A stretch of DNA of 12,274 bases from Anaerolineae bacterium (GTDB lineage Bacteria > Chloroflexota > Anaerolineae > SpSt-600), in NCBI GenBank assembly GCA_028275425.1, contig JAPWUT010000030.1:1-12274 (forward strand). Reading direction: 5' to 3'. A program made the position numbers and the translations under genes. Below the pieces are notes generated by a model, which searched no databases, was not told the DNA's origin, and saw only the letters and a program-made list of their open reading frames with translations. This document shows positions 6,026-12,274 of the stretch, in pieces. Numbering within the stretch: position 1 is the stretch's first letter; each line of letters opens with the position of its first letter.

Positions 6026-7150
6026 ATGCCCGATTACATCGTTTACAAGGCCAAAGCTACGCTCATCACCCCGCTCCACATCGGCAGCGGGCGGAGCTTG
6101 CTTTTATCTTACGATTACGTCGTCCATGGCGGAAGGACCTGGCGGCTAAACGAAGATGCCATCTTAGAGGCTCAGAAGGTGGATGACCCGAAGGTCATGG
6201 CTCAGCTTATGGAGTCCCCGCCTGCTCAACTGCTGAAGCCAGAAGATTTCCGGGAGGGAAGCCCGTTTTTCCGCTACGTTATACGTGGTATGCCTCGCTC
6301 TCAAGCCGAAGGGGCCGAAGTGCAGGAGCAATTGAAGGACCCATACGACCGTCCATACCTTCCCGGTACCAGCCTCAAGGGCGCACTGCGCACCGCGCTG
6401 GCCTGGTACGCTTGGGGAGAACTGGGACTTCGTCCGGAGCGGACTCGTCTCAATCCCAATCCTCGCTTTGCCGCTCTGGGGTATGAGCGCACAATCTTCG
6501 GCCCGGACCCGAACCATGACCTTTTGCGGGCTTTGCATGTGGGTGATAGTGAACCGGTTGGGAAAGACCGGCTGATTTTGGTTAACGTTCGGGTCATCAA
6601 CAAGACCGGTACTATGGGCCCGCCGATTGAGCTGGAAGCCGTTGCCCCGGAGACAGTATTCAATTTCACCGTCAAGCTGGACCTGGCCCTCTTCTCCGAA
6701 TGGGCCCGTCAGCACAACTTTAAGCTGCGAGGAGAAGAGTGGCTGAAGGCTCTGCCGGCGATTGTCAACCGTCACACCGCACAGCGGCTGGAAGAGGAAC
6801 GGGCATGGTTCAAGAGTGTTCCCGGCGCGGATCGGGTGCTAAGGTTCTACACGGAACTGAACGTCCCCGCACGTGGCTTCATTTTGCAAGTGGGCTGGGG
6901 TACCGGCTGGGACGACAAGACCTTTGGGAGCCGCTTGCGGACTGACCCCAACTTCCTGGAAGGAATCCTGAAGCCTGGCAAAGAAGGGGGCTATGACATA
7001 GCCCGCGGGCGCCGTCGGCCTGGAGACCCATTCCCTAAGAGCCGCCGGGTCATCGTCCAAGCCCACCGTGCCCCCGATGGCCGCATTCTCCAAGAGTATC
7101 CAGTCGCCCCCTTGGGGTGGATGTGGGTAGAATGGGAGGAAGTTCAATGA
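6026..7150 (+). CDS. csm5: Csm5, Cas7-type cap subunit at the crRNA 3' end
   Basis: A 374-residue RAMP protein of the Csm5 family, which caps the Csm3 filament at the crRNA 3' end and in other systems helps recruit host nucleases for crRNA maturation. Evidence is the N-terminal TPLHIGSGRSL, the RAMP signature RPYLPGTSLKGALR (about residues 109-122), the segment FGPDPNHDLLRALHVGDSEP, and a C-terminal half with GWGTGWDDKTFGSRL. The frame is open upstream into csm4, but AGGAGGT (6014-6020) and the Csm5-like N-terminus MPDYIVYKAKATL set the start at 6026, one base after the csm4 stop. Its TGA overlaps the next gene's ATG (ATGA). Confidence 0.93.
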   Translation: MPDYIVYKAKATLITPLHIGSGRSLLLSYDYVVHGGRTWRLNEDAILEAQKVDDPKVMAQLMESPPAQLLKPEDFREGSPFFRYVIRGMPRSQAEGAEVQEQLKDPYDRPYLPGTSLKGALRTALAWYAWGELGLRPERTRLNPNPRFAALGYERTIFGPDPNHDLLRALHVGDSEPVGKDRLILVNVRVINKTGTMGPPIELEAVAPETVFNFTVKLDLALFSEWARQHNFKLRGEEWLKALPAIVNRHTAQRLEEERAWFKSVPGADRVLRFYTELNVPARGFILQVGWGTGWDDKTFGSRLRTDPNFLEGILKPGKEGGYDIARGRRRPGDPFPKSRRVIVQAHRAPDGRILQEYPVAPLGWMWVEWEEVQ

Positions 7151-8376
7151 AGGCCATCTCGTTCTTAGGGCCGGCCGATTACAAGACCGTAACCTATGTT
7201 TACCAAGGCCAAGAATTTACCACCAATCTTTTCCCAGAGGCCTTGATTCACTTTTTCCCGGAGCTCCAGTTGTTGTATCTCTTTGCCACACCGACCGTGC
7301 AAAGCCACCCTAACCTTGCGGAACTGAAGAAAAGGATTCCCCCCGATAAACTGAAAGTTGTGCCTATCCCTGAGGGCCATACAGAAGCAGACCTTTGGGA
7401 GATTTTCTCCGCACTCACGAACACTGTGGCAGAGCGGGAAGAAGTTGTTTTTGACATAACCCACTCTTTTCGCTCCATCCCATTCCTTTCTTTTCTCGCT
7501 GCAGCTTATCTGCGGGCCGCTCGCCGGGCTAACATTCGGGCCGTTGTTTACGGTGCTTATGAAGCCCGGCCCAAAGATGACCCTGGCCCTCGGCCTGTCT
7601 TTGACCTTACTCCTTTTGTGTCCCTATTGGACTGGCTGGCAGCGACCAATCAGTTCATCTACACTGGAGACGCGCAATATTTGGCTCGCCTTTTGTACCG
7701 AGAGGGCGAAGTGCGCCGGTCCGGTGCCCTTAAGCATGCCGGGGAGGCCTTGGAATCCTTCTCCTTGGCCGTCATGCTTTGCCGTCCGCTGGAAGTGATG
7801 GAGGATGCTGGCAATATAGAGAATGTACTGAAAAAGGCCGCTAAAGATATGGCCCAGTGGGCTCAACCTTTCACTGTAATGGCCGACCGTATACTGGCTG
7901 AATATGGGAAATACAGTTTGCCAGAACCTACAAAAGATGCTGCCGTTAGCCTTAAGCATCAACTATCCCTCATCCGCTGGTACGCCAAGCATGGCCAAAT
8001 AATGCAAGCTGTTACTTTGGCTCGGGAATGGGTAGTGACCGCCGTTGGATGGCGGTTATATGGTTCATTCTTGCTGACAAAGGACACTCGTGAGAGGATA
8101 GAGAGAGGGCTTTCTGGTCTTTGTCTGGTCGCCCAGAAACGACTTTCCGCGGAAGAGTTGAATGAAGTGGGTCAGACTCTGAGGACTTGGCCGGAAGCCG
8201 AGACCATTACGGACCTTTGGAACCATTTATCCACTGTCCGTAATGACTTGGACCATGCAGGGATGAACCCGAATCCGATGAAAGCAACCAAACTGTGTCA
8301 GAAGACGCAGAATGATGTTCTACCTCTGTTGGAAACGTTGGGCCGGCAATGGAAATTGTTGGAGGAGTGGCTATGA
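7147..8376 (+). CDS. csx1: CARF-HEPN ribonuclease of the Csx1/Csm6 group (TM1812-like)
   Basis: A 409-residue two-domain effector. The N-terminal CARF domain (about residues 1-150, starting MKAISFLG) binds cyclic oligoadenylate made by Cas10; its ligand loop reads DITHSFRSIP at residues 103-112, typical of the TM1812/Csx2 branch of Csx1 proteins. The C-terminal helical HEPN domain carries R-N-D-L-D-H (Arg365 to His370, R-x4-H), the catalytic motif of the non-specific RNase. Family members cut RNA in the cytoplasm when activated. The start overlaps the csm5 stop (ATGA) and is served by GGGAGG (7134-7139). The stop overlaps csx15. By position it could be called csm6, but the CARF sequence is closer to Csx1; the signal ring size (cA4 or cA6) cannot be read from sequence. 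Confidence 0.9.
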   Translation: MKAISFLGPADYKTVTYVYQGQEFTTNLFPEALIHFFPELQLLYLFATPTVQSHPNLAELKKRIPPDKLKVVPIPEGHTEADLWEIFSALTNTVAEREEVVFDITHSFRSIPFLSFLAAAYLRAARRANIRAVVYGAYEARPKDDPGPRPVFDLTPFVSLLDWLAATNQFIYTGDAQYLARLLYREGEVRRSGALKHAGEALESFSLAVMLCRPLEVMEDAGNIENVLKKAAKDMAQWAQPFTVMADRILAEYGKYSLPEPTKDAAVSLKHQLSLIRWYAKHGQIMQAVTLAREWVVTAVGWRLYGSFLLTKDTRERIERGLSGLCLVAQKRLSAEELNEVGQTLRTWPEAETITDLWNHLSTVRNDLDHAGMNPNPMKATKLCQKTQNDVLPLLETLGRQWKLLEEWL

Positions 8377-8756
8377 TTGTCATCAACTTCTCCCACCCTC
8401 TCACCGAGGAGCAATTAGCCCAGATAGAGGCTCTGGCAGGCCAGAAAGTGGAGCGGGTCATAGAAATCCCCACGCAACTGGACCCGGCGGCACCGTTCGC
8501 CCCACAGGTAGCGGAGCTGGCCGATAAGGTTGGGTTCTCCCCAAGAGAGTGGCAAACTTTGCCCATCCTAATCAACCCGCCCTCCCTTAACTTCATCGCC
8601 GTTACCCTCTTGGCCGAACTTCATGGCCGGATGGGCTACTTCCCAACCATCATCCGGCTACGCCCTGTGGCCAATGCTACCCCACCTCGCTTTGAAGTCG
8701 CCGAGCTAATCAACCTGCAGGCTGTGCGTGATCGGGCAAGGGAGCAGAGGAAGTGA
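8373..8756 (+). CDS. csx15: Csx15-like small CRISPR accessory protein
   Basis: A 127-residue protein starting MIVINFSHPLTEEQLAQIE and containing PILINPPSLNFIAVTLLAELHGRMGYFP. This pattern matches my recollection of the Csx15 family, small Rossmann-like proteins found in type III loci. Its alternating hydrophobic strands and helices suit a compact alpha/beta fold. Related small families have been linked to binding or breakdown of cyclic oligoadenylates, so a role as an off-switch or signal buffer is plausible, but no catalytic residue can be assigned here. The gene overlaps both CARF-effector neighbours (ATGA with csx1, GTGA with the membrane CARF gene), so all three should be made together. 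An upstream ATG at 8349 inside csx1 is less likely than the coupled start at 8373. Confidence 0.75.
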   Translation: MIVINFSHPLTEEQLAQIEALAGQKVERVIEIPTQLDPAAPFAPQVAELADKVGFSPREWQTLPILINPPSLNFIAVTLLAELHGRMGYFPTIIRLRPVANATPPRFEVAELINLQAVRDRAREQRK

Positions 8757-9508
8757 GGGAGCGAAGGGAAATACTGAACTTCCTAAGAGCCTTCCTTCAG
8801 GGCGCCGAGCCCACGCCGGAACTGTTAGGTGCCTTCATCCTCGGGCTAATCGTAGCCAATGCTTTAGCCCAACTGGTCTACGACCTGGCGATGGCGCCTG
8901 AAACTTTGCCTACCCTATGGCGGCCTGCTTTGATAATCATCGTGTTAACAGGTGCAGCTTATCTCCTTTACCGTCGCGACCGGCAGCGCGCCCGCACGAT
9001 GCATGTTGATGTAGACGAAAACCGACTGGCTCCACCTCACGCGGGCATAGTCTGGCTCTTCGGACCAGGCCGGTTTGACCACTTGCTCTTCGCCCTTGAG
9101 CACCACCACAAAGGCGGAGGGGCATCCCATTGCTGGTTAGTGATGCAAAATACCGAACCGGTCCAGAGGACGTATAGCCAACTCCTTCAGCAATTGCCTG
9201 AAAAGGGGCTAAACACCCAATTGCACCCCGTTTACATCCCCCAACTGGAAGCCGGAGATGCCTACCAAGCTGTCCGGAGAGTCTTTGAGGAGGAAGCTCC
9301 TAAGGTAGGCCTGAGGCCGGAGGACGTCATAGCCGACATTACCGGCGGCCTCAAGCCTCTGACTGCTGGAATGATTTTGGCTGCCATCACCCTTGACCGC
9401 GCCCTGGAATACGTGGAGAGCGAACGAAACCCCCAGGGCGAGCCAATCCCTGGCACCCTTCGTGTCGTTTTGATAGACCTTAACTTCTACGTCACCCGGA
9501 GTGGGTAA
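8753..9508 (+). CDS. Membrane-anchored CARF-domain protein, putative cyclic oligoadenylate effector
   Basis: A 251-residue protein with two predicted transmembrane helices (about residues 24-46, ELLGAFILGLIVANALAQLV region, and 57-73, RPALIIIVLTGAAYLLY) and a C-terminal soluble domain (about 95-251). The soluble part has the CARF ligand motif DITGGLKPLTAGM starting at Asp195, and the N-terminal strand GIVWLFGPGRFDHLL fits a Rossmann fold. Basic residues at the N-terminus and after helix two (RRDRQRAR) predict both ends in the cytosol. No nuclease, HEPN or protease motif is visible, so the output is probably membrane disturbance or localisation of signal binding. The domain logic recalls Cam1, a pore-forming CARF protein, although Cam1 has one helix. 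The GTG start overlaps the csx15 stop (GTGA) with GGGAG eight bases upstream; the first internal ATG would remove helix one. Confidence 0.8.
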   Translation: MRERREILNFLRAFLQGAEPTPELLGAFILGLIVANALAQLVYDLAMAPETLPTLWRPALIIIVLTGAAYLLYRRDRQRARTMHVDVDENRLAPPHAGIVWLFGPGRFDHLLFALEHHHKGGGASHCWLVMQNTEPVQRTYSQLLQQLPEKGLNTQLHPVYIPQLEAGDAYQAVRRVFEEEAPKVGLRPEDVIADITGGLKPLTAGMILAAITLDRALEYVESERNPQGEPIPGTLRVVLIDLNFYVTRSG

Positions 9509-9510
9509 TC

Positions 9511-10389
9511 TTGCTCCTGGCGGCCGTAATCTTCCTTTCCCCTCTCTACCCGGCAACCATCTCTGCCGACCTGGGGCGGGCGGTCCACGCCTGGTTCCTT
9601 GGGCAAGTGCAGCGGGCTGACCCCGCCTTGGCCGAGCGCCTCCACGAGCCCAACCGCCCTCGCCCTTTCACCGTCTCCTCCCTCCGTGGCGTAGAGCCGG
9701 CCGCAGATGGGAAGATAGCCCTCACGCCGGAGCGGAATTACTGGCTGCGGGTTACCAGCATGGAGGCAACGCTCTCCCGCTGCCTACTGGAGCAAGTCCT
9801 TCCGGCCCTGCCTTCGGAGATAGAGCTGGCGGGGGTGACTTTCAAGCTGAAGGGGGCAACATGCGACCAGGCGGAGCATCCTTGGGCCGGGCAGACAACC
9901 TACGAGGCGCTGATTAAGGAATGCCTGCTTAGGACGGGGAAAGTGGAGCCCAGGCTAACCCTGCAGTTTGCCTCGCCCACCACCTTCCGGCGGACAGGGG
10001 TGAACTCAAGCCTGACCGATAGCGAGGGGAAGGCTTACAAGGTTGCGGGGCACAACGTTCCTTTGCCCTTGCCCGGCCTGGTCTTTGACAGCTACTTACA
10101 GCGGTGGAACGCCTTCGCCCCGGTGGCGTTCCCACCGGAGGTGAAGCGGTATGCTGAAGAATGCGTGGCAATAAGCCGCTACCGCCTTCAGACCGTGTTA
10201 GTGGAGTTTGGGGAAGTGCGGGAGGTGGGGTTTGTGGGGACCTGCCGGTTCACCGCGCTTGTTCCCGACCCCTACTGGTTGCGCCTCTTGCACCTTTTGG
10301 CAGCCTTTGCCTTTTACTCCGGCACGGGCCACCACACTGCCCGGGGAATGGGGCAGACGAGGGAGTTGACAGTGACCAGGGAGGAGTGA
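9511..10389 (+). CDS. cas6: Cas6, CRISPR repeat endoribonuclease
   Basis: A 292-residue Cas6 of the tandem-ferredoxin RAMP type, which cuts the pre-crRNA in each repeat to leave the 8-base tag. The N-terminal segment LGRAVHAWFLGQVQ contains His26, a candidate catalytic or RNA-contacting residue, followed by ALAERLHEPNRPRPFTVSSL, common in this family. The C-terminal glycine-rich loop FYSGTGHHTARGMGQ ends near residue 282. The start is a TTG two bases after the preceding stop, with GGAG (9498-9501) nine bases upstream; no in-frame ATG occurs before residue 84 or so, after the N-terminal RAMP motif. As last gene of the operon it lies beside array 2, whose stem-loop repeat it presumably recognises. 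Confidence 0.93.
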   Translation: MLLAAVIFLSPLYPATISADLGRAVHAWFLGQVQRADPALAERLHEPNRPRPFTVSSLRGVEPAADGKIALTPERNYWLRVTSMEATLSRCLLEQVLPALPSEIELAGVTFKLKGATCDQAEHPWAGQTTYEALIKECLLRTGKVEPRLTLQFASPTTFRRTGVNSSLTDSEGKAYKVAGHNVPLPLPGLVFDSYLQRWNAFAPVAFPPEVKRYAEECVAISRYRLQTVLVEFGEVREVGFVGTCRFTALVPDPYWLRLLHLLAAFAFYSGTGHHTARGMGQTRELTVTREE

Positions 10390-10406
10390 TAAGATAAAGT
10401 GTGGAA

Positions 10407-10467
10407 GGCCAAAATCCGAGGATGAAGTGGGGTAGGGGCACTTTTGGCGATCCTCGGATTTTTGGCC
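10407..10467 (+). terminator. Candidate terminator after cas6, within structured element copy 2
   Basis: Arms GGCCAAAATCCGAGGAT (10407-10423) and 10450-10467 pair over 17 bases with a single bulged T, separated by a 26-base loop, and five T residues fall at the 3' side of the stem. Being 17 bases past the cas6 stop, this could end the cas operon mRNA. The long loop and the T residues lying inside the stem make it a non-classical terminator. The same structure exists at 330-389 without an obvious gene in front, so termination may not be its main role. Confidence 0.4.
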
Positions 10468-10584
10468 CGGCGCACCACTACCGGTAGGGGATAAAAGGCC
10501 CGAAACCGGCACCGGTAGTGGTGTGGGGGTGGCAAAAATCCGAGCATCCCCCCGGTTTTTGGGGCATGGGGAGATTCTCGGAAA
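10407..10584 (+). repeat. Structured element, copy 2, upstream of CRISPR array 2
   Basis: Near-identical direct copy of the element at 330-506. It keeps all three pairing arms: A/A' (10407-10423 with 10450-10467), the perfect 13-base central hairpin (10473-10485 with 10511-10523), and the alternative arm A'' (10531-10548) able to pair with A'. Similarity starts at GGCC and stops after CTCGGAAA, so the unit has sharp edges. It ends 98 bases before the first repeat of array 2, like copy 1 before array 1. The two copies form direct repeats bracketing the entire Csm operon and could support recombination that removes or transfers it. Confidence 0.85.
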
Positions 10585-10682
10585 TGAAAAACAAGGCTGA
10601 TTTTGAGCAAATTTTGGAGATGAAGATGCCTTTTAATGGCCTAAATGGAAGAAAAATTGAGGCCTTCTGGCAGTTGGGAAGG
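10585..10682 (+). promoter_or_regulatory. Leader-proximal region of CRISPR array 2
   Basis: An AT-richer stretch than its surroundings, as is usual for leaders. It contains a segment shared with the array 1 leader (AAAAATTGAGGC, then TTCTGGCAGTT, 10653-10676) directly before the first repeat. The rest differs from the array 1 leader, so only the repeat-adjacent part is conserved, consistent with an integration-anchoring motif. A promoter for the array is expected here or in the structured element, but no convincing -35/-10 pair is visible. Confidence 0.5.
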
Positions 10683-11188
10683 GTGGAAATGAGAGCAATC
10701 CCCTTCGGGGGATTGAAAATCCTCCACCGGAACGATTACTATTCCTTCCCCCCATTTTTCGTGGAAATGAGAGCAATCCCCTTCGGGGGATTGAAACCAC
10801 CCTGGTCTCCTCCCCGCCCTACAACTGGGCGAATGAGGGTGGAAATGAGAGCAATCCCCTTCGGGGGATTGAAACCACCCTGGTCTCCTCCCCGCCCTAC
10901 AACTGGGCGAATGAGGGTGGAAATGAGAGCAATCCCCTTCGGGGGATTGAAATCCCTTAATCCATTCCAGGATACTCGAGGTGACTAAGGTAGAAATGAG
11001 AGCAATCCCCTTCGGGGGATTGAAACCAACCTCACATCGCCGCGATAACGAGCCCCTGCAGTGTGGAAATGAGAGCAATCCCCTTCGGGGGATTGAAACT
11101 TTGTGGTGGCTTGAGTAATAGTATGACGGCCGAAGGCGAAGATTTCTTTAGCGTGGAAATGAAATTAATCCCCTTCGGGGGATTGACC
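10683..11188 (+). CRISPR. CRISPR array 2: seven repeats, six spacers
   Basis: Repeats of 36 bases start at 10683, 10761, 10839, 10917, 10990, 11063 and 11153. The first six are nearly uniform (GTGGAAATGAGAGCA, then the CCCC-TTCG-GGGG hairpin, then GATTGAAA); the fifth has GTAGAAATG. The seventh has the variant 5' half GTGGAAATGAAATTA and decayed end GATTGACC, marking the distal end. Spacers are 42, 42, 42, 37, 37 and 54 bases. Spacers two and three (10797-10838, 10875-10916) are identical, a duplicated unit. The last spacer (11099-11152) matches the first spacer of array 1 apart from a nine-base duplication there and a few point changes. Uniform leader-end repeats suggest this is the active array. 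Cas6 cutting after the hairpin would give the tag ATTGAAA plus one base. Confidence 0.97.
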
Positions 11189-11290
11189 TAACCCCCTGGG
11201 CCCCTTTCCCTGCGAGGGAAGGGGGAGAATCTTGGCGGGGGTGGGGTTTTCCCCTCTCCGTATCGGGGGGGGTGGGGGGTTAAGATTATG
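11189..11290 (+). repeat. GC-rich palindromic trailer, copy 2
   Basis: Follows the decayed last repeat of array 2 with the junction GATTGACCTAACCCC (11181-11195), as in array 1. A hairpin with core TTCCCT-GCG-AGGGAA lies at 11206-11220, extended by flanking C and G runs. Long G runs follow (around 11235-11249 and 11264-11280), giving G-quadruplex potential on the + strand. No gene is seen. Confidence 0.6.
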
Positions 11291-11552
11291 CCCTTTTGGG
11301 GATTGAGATACCCCGATGCTAAGACTTCTGTGTGTGCCAGCCCTCCGGGTGGAAATAAAATCAATCCCCTTCGGGGGATTAAGACATGTAGTTTTGATGG
11401 TTCATGTTCTCCGGGCCTACATTGTCCCCGTCCACCGGGTGACAATGGGGAGAATCCCCTTTGGGGGATTGAAGCTCCTCCATCAAAATTGCATGCCCTA
11501 GGGCACTTTGGCCGGCGTGACAATGAAATCAATCCCCTTCGGGGGATTGACC
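11291..11552 (+). CRISPR. Degenerate CRISPR repeat cluster
   Basis: Contains a 3' half-repeat (11291-11309, GCCCTTTTGGGGATTGAGA) and three full but divergent repeats: 11349-11384 (5' half GTGGAAATAAAATCA, end ATTAAGA), 11439-11474 (GTGACAATGGGGAGA, loop changed to TTT, end ATTGAAG) and 11517-11552 (GTGACAATGAAATCA, end GATTGACC). Stretches between them are 39, 54 and 42 bases. The hairpin is kept while the ends have drifted. The GTGACAATG repeat type otherwise occurs only at the head of array 1. This looks like the remains of an older array, or the distal end of a longer array split by the trailer element. Confidence 0.85.
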
Positions 11553-11616
11553 TAACCCCTTGTCCCCTTTCCCTGCGTGGGCTGGGGGAGAGGTCAGCCC
11601 CCTTCGGGGGTGAAAC
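11553..11616 (+). repeat. Trailer, copy 3, ending in a partial CRISPR repeat
   Basis: The junction GATTGACCTAACCCC (11545-11559) occurs a third time, followed by a shortened version of the trailer (TTTCCCTGCG then GGGCTGGGGGAGAGG). At 11596-11616 the sequence AGCCCCCTTCGGGGGTGAAAC resembles the 3' half of a CRISPR repeat, including the TTCG loop and GAAAC end. It may be a last repeat fragment or a hairpin in the 5' leader of the next gene. Confidence 0.5.
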
Positions 11617-11636
11617 TTTAAAATGAGGGTGTGGAG

Positions 11637-12274
11637 ATGATGCGAAGTCTGCGAGGGATAACATTCCTTTTGCTTTTACTCTTCCTGGTCGTAGGCCAGG
11701 GAGCAAAAGCCCAACAACCCGCCCCAGCCGAGAATGTTTCGGTAGTTCTGGTTATTGATAGCTCCGGAAGCATGAAGACCAATGACCCTACAGACCTCCG
11801 TTTCACTGCCGCAAAGCTTTTCATCAGCCTCTTAGATTTGAAGGATTCAGTGGGCATAGTGAACTTTGCCAGCAGGAGCCATGTCCTTGTAGATCTGGTG
11901 AAGATTGAGGCCGAGAGGGAAAAAGAGCCCCTGATGAAGAAGCTTGAAGACATTGAAGCTAAGGGAAATACCCATATGCTCGCTGCAATGAAAGACGCCC
12001 TCGCCCTCCTCTCTAAGGATACCTCCCCGAACGACAAATTCGTCGTCTTCCTCACCGATGGCGAACCGCACCCCGATAACTGGGATAAAATGAGCGATAA
12101 TGAAAAACGAAGCTACATTGAGGAAACCTTGAAAGTAGCCGGTGAGATAGGATGGCCCATCCTCTCCATCGCCTTTACAAAGGAAGCATATGTCCCGTTT
12201 CTTGAAGATGTGAGCAGAATTAGCAAAGGGAAACTCTTCTTCGCCGCTACCTCAAGAGAGCTTCCAGAGGTCTA
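11637..12274 (+). CDS. Secreted von Willebrand factor type A domain protein, truncated by the window edge
   Basis: The first 212 residues are visible; the gene continues past the end. Residues 1-26 form a clear Sec signal peptide: MMRSLRG, a hydrophobic core ITFLLLLLFLVVG, and a probable cut after AKA. A VWA domain follows from about residue 35, with the metal-binding MIDAS parts DSSGS (in VIDSSGSM), the Thr in KGNTHML and the Asp in FLTDGEP all present, so metal-dependent ligand binding is likely. It acts outside the cytoplasmic membrane, either free or anchored by a part beyond the window. AGGG at 11626-11629 lies seven bases before the ATG at 11637; a second ATG follows at 11640. Nothing ties it to CRISPR function other than position. 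Confidence 0.9.
   Translation, partial: MMRSLRGITFLLLLLFLVVGQGAKAQQPAPAENVSVVLVIDSSGSMKTNDPTDLRFTAAKLFISLLDLKDSVGIVNFASRSHVLVDLVKIEAEREKEPLMKKLEDIEAKGNTHMLAAMKDALALLSKDTSPNDKFVVFLTDGEPHPDNWDKMSDNEKRSYIEETLKVAGEIGWPILSIAFTKEAYVPFLEDVSRISKGKLFFAATSRELPEV

Noticed and set aside
10518..10988. Open frame over array 2 with a repeated EMRAIPFGGLK peptide
   Set aside because: The peptide repeat is simply the CRISPR repeat translated; spacing and hairpin follow the array, not a protein.
11188..11706. 172-codon minus-strand open frame across the degenerate repeats
   Set aside because: It translates repeats and GC-rich trailer sequence and overlaps the signal peptide of the VWA gene, so it is a low-complexity shadow frame.
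11637..12274. VWA protein as part of the CRISPR system
   Set aside because: It is a secreted protein separated from cas6 by over 1.2 kb of arrays and trailers; no sequence link to cas functions.

Overview
This window holds a complete type III-A (Csm) CRISPR-Cas locus on the + strand. It is framed by two CRISPR arrays in the same orientation and a third cluster of decayed repeats. The host looks like a moderately GC-rich bacterium: strong AGGAGG-type ribosome binding sites, GTG and TTG starts alongside ATG, and tightly overlapping ATGA/GTGA gene junctions. The protein style and the GC-rich dispersed palindromes suggest a thermophilic Chloroflexota-like organism. That assignment is inference only; there is no rRNA or marker gene here.

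Layout. Bases 1-329 carry no convincing gene, only a possible gene remnant on the minus strand. Bases 330-506 hold a highly structured 177-base element. It is followed by a leader-like stretch and a short array of three repeats (616-837), then a GC-rich palindromic trailer. The operon comes next: cas10/csm1 (990-3428), a 150-base gap with hairpins, csm2, csm3, csm4, csm5, a CARF-HEPN csx1/csm6-type RNase gene, a csx15-like gene, a gene for a two-helix membrane-anchored CARF protein, and cas6 (ending 10389). Directly after cas6 the structured element recurs almost identically (10407-10584), followed by a second leader, a seven-repeat array (10683-11188), a second trailer, a cluster of degenerate repeats (11291-11552) and a third trailer. 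The last gene (11637 to the window edge) encodes a secreted von Willebrand factor A protein and runs off the end. No cas1 or cas2 is present.

How it works together. Cas6 should cut array transcripts at the CCCC-TTCG-GGGG hairpin to leave an 8-base ATTGAAA(C) tag. The crRNA would load into a Cas10-Csm2-Csm3-Csm4-Csm5 complex. Csm3 keeps its target-RNA-cutting Asp, and Cas10 keeps the GGDD cyclase motif but has lost the HD-nuclease His-Asp pair. The predicted design is therefore RNA cutting plus cyclic oligoadenylate signalling, without Cas10 DNA cutting. Two CARF proteins would receive the signal, one a HEPN RNase and one membrane-anchored, and the Csx15-like protein between them is a plausible signal-tuning factor.

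The most notable points are the membrane CARF gene, the dead HD site, the duplicated structured element with competing stems flanking the whole operon, a spacer shared by both arrays that differs by an internal 9-base duplication, and two spacers in the degenerate array that are complementary to each other.
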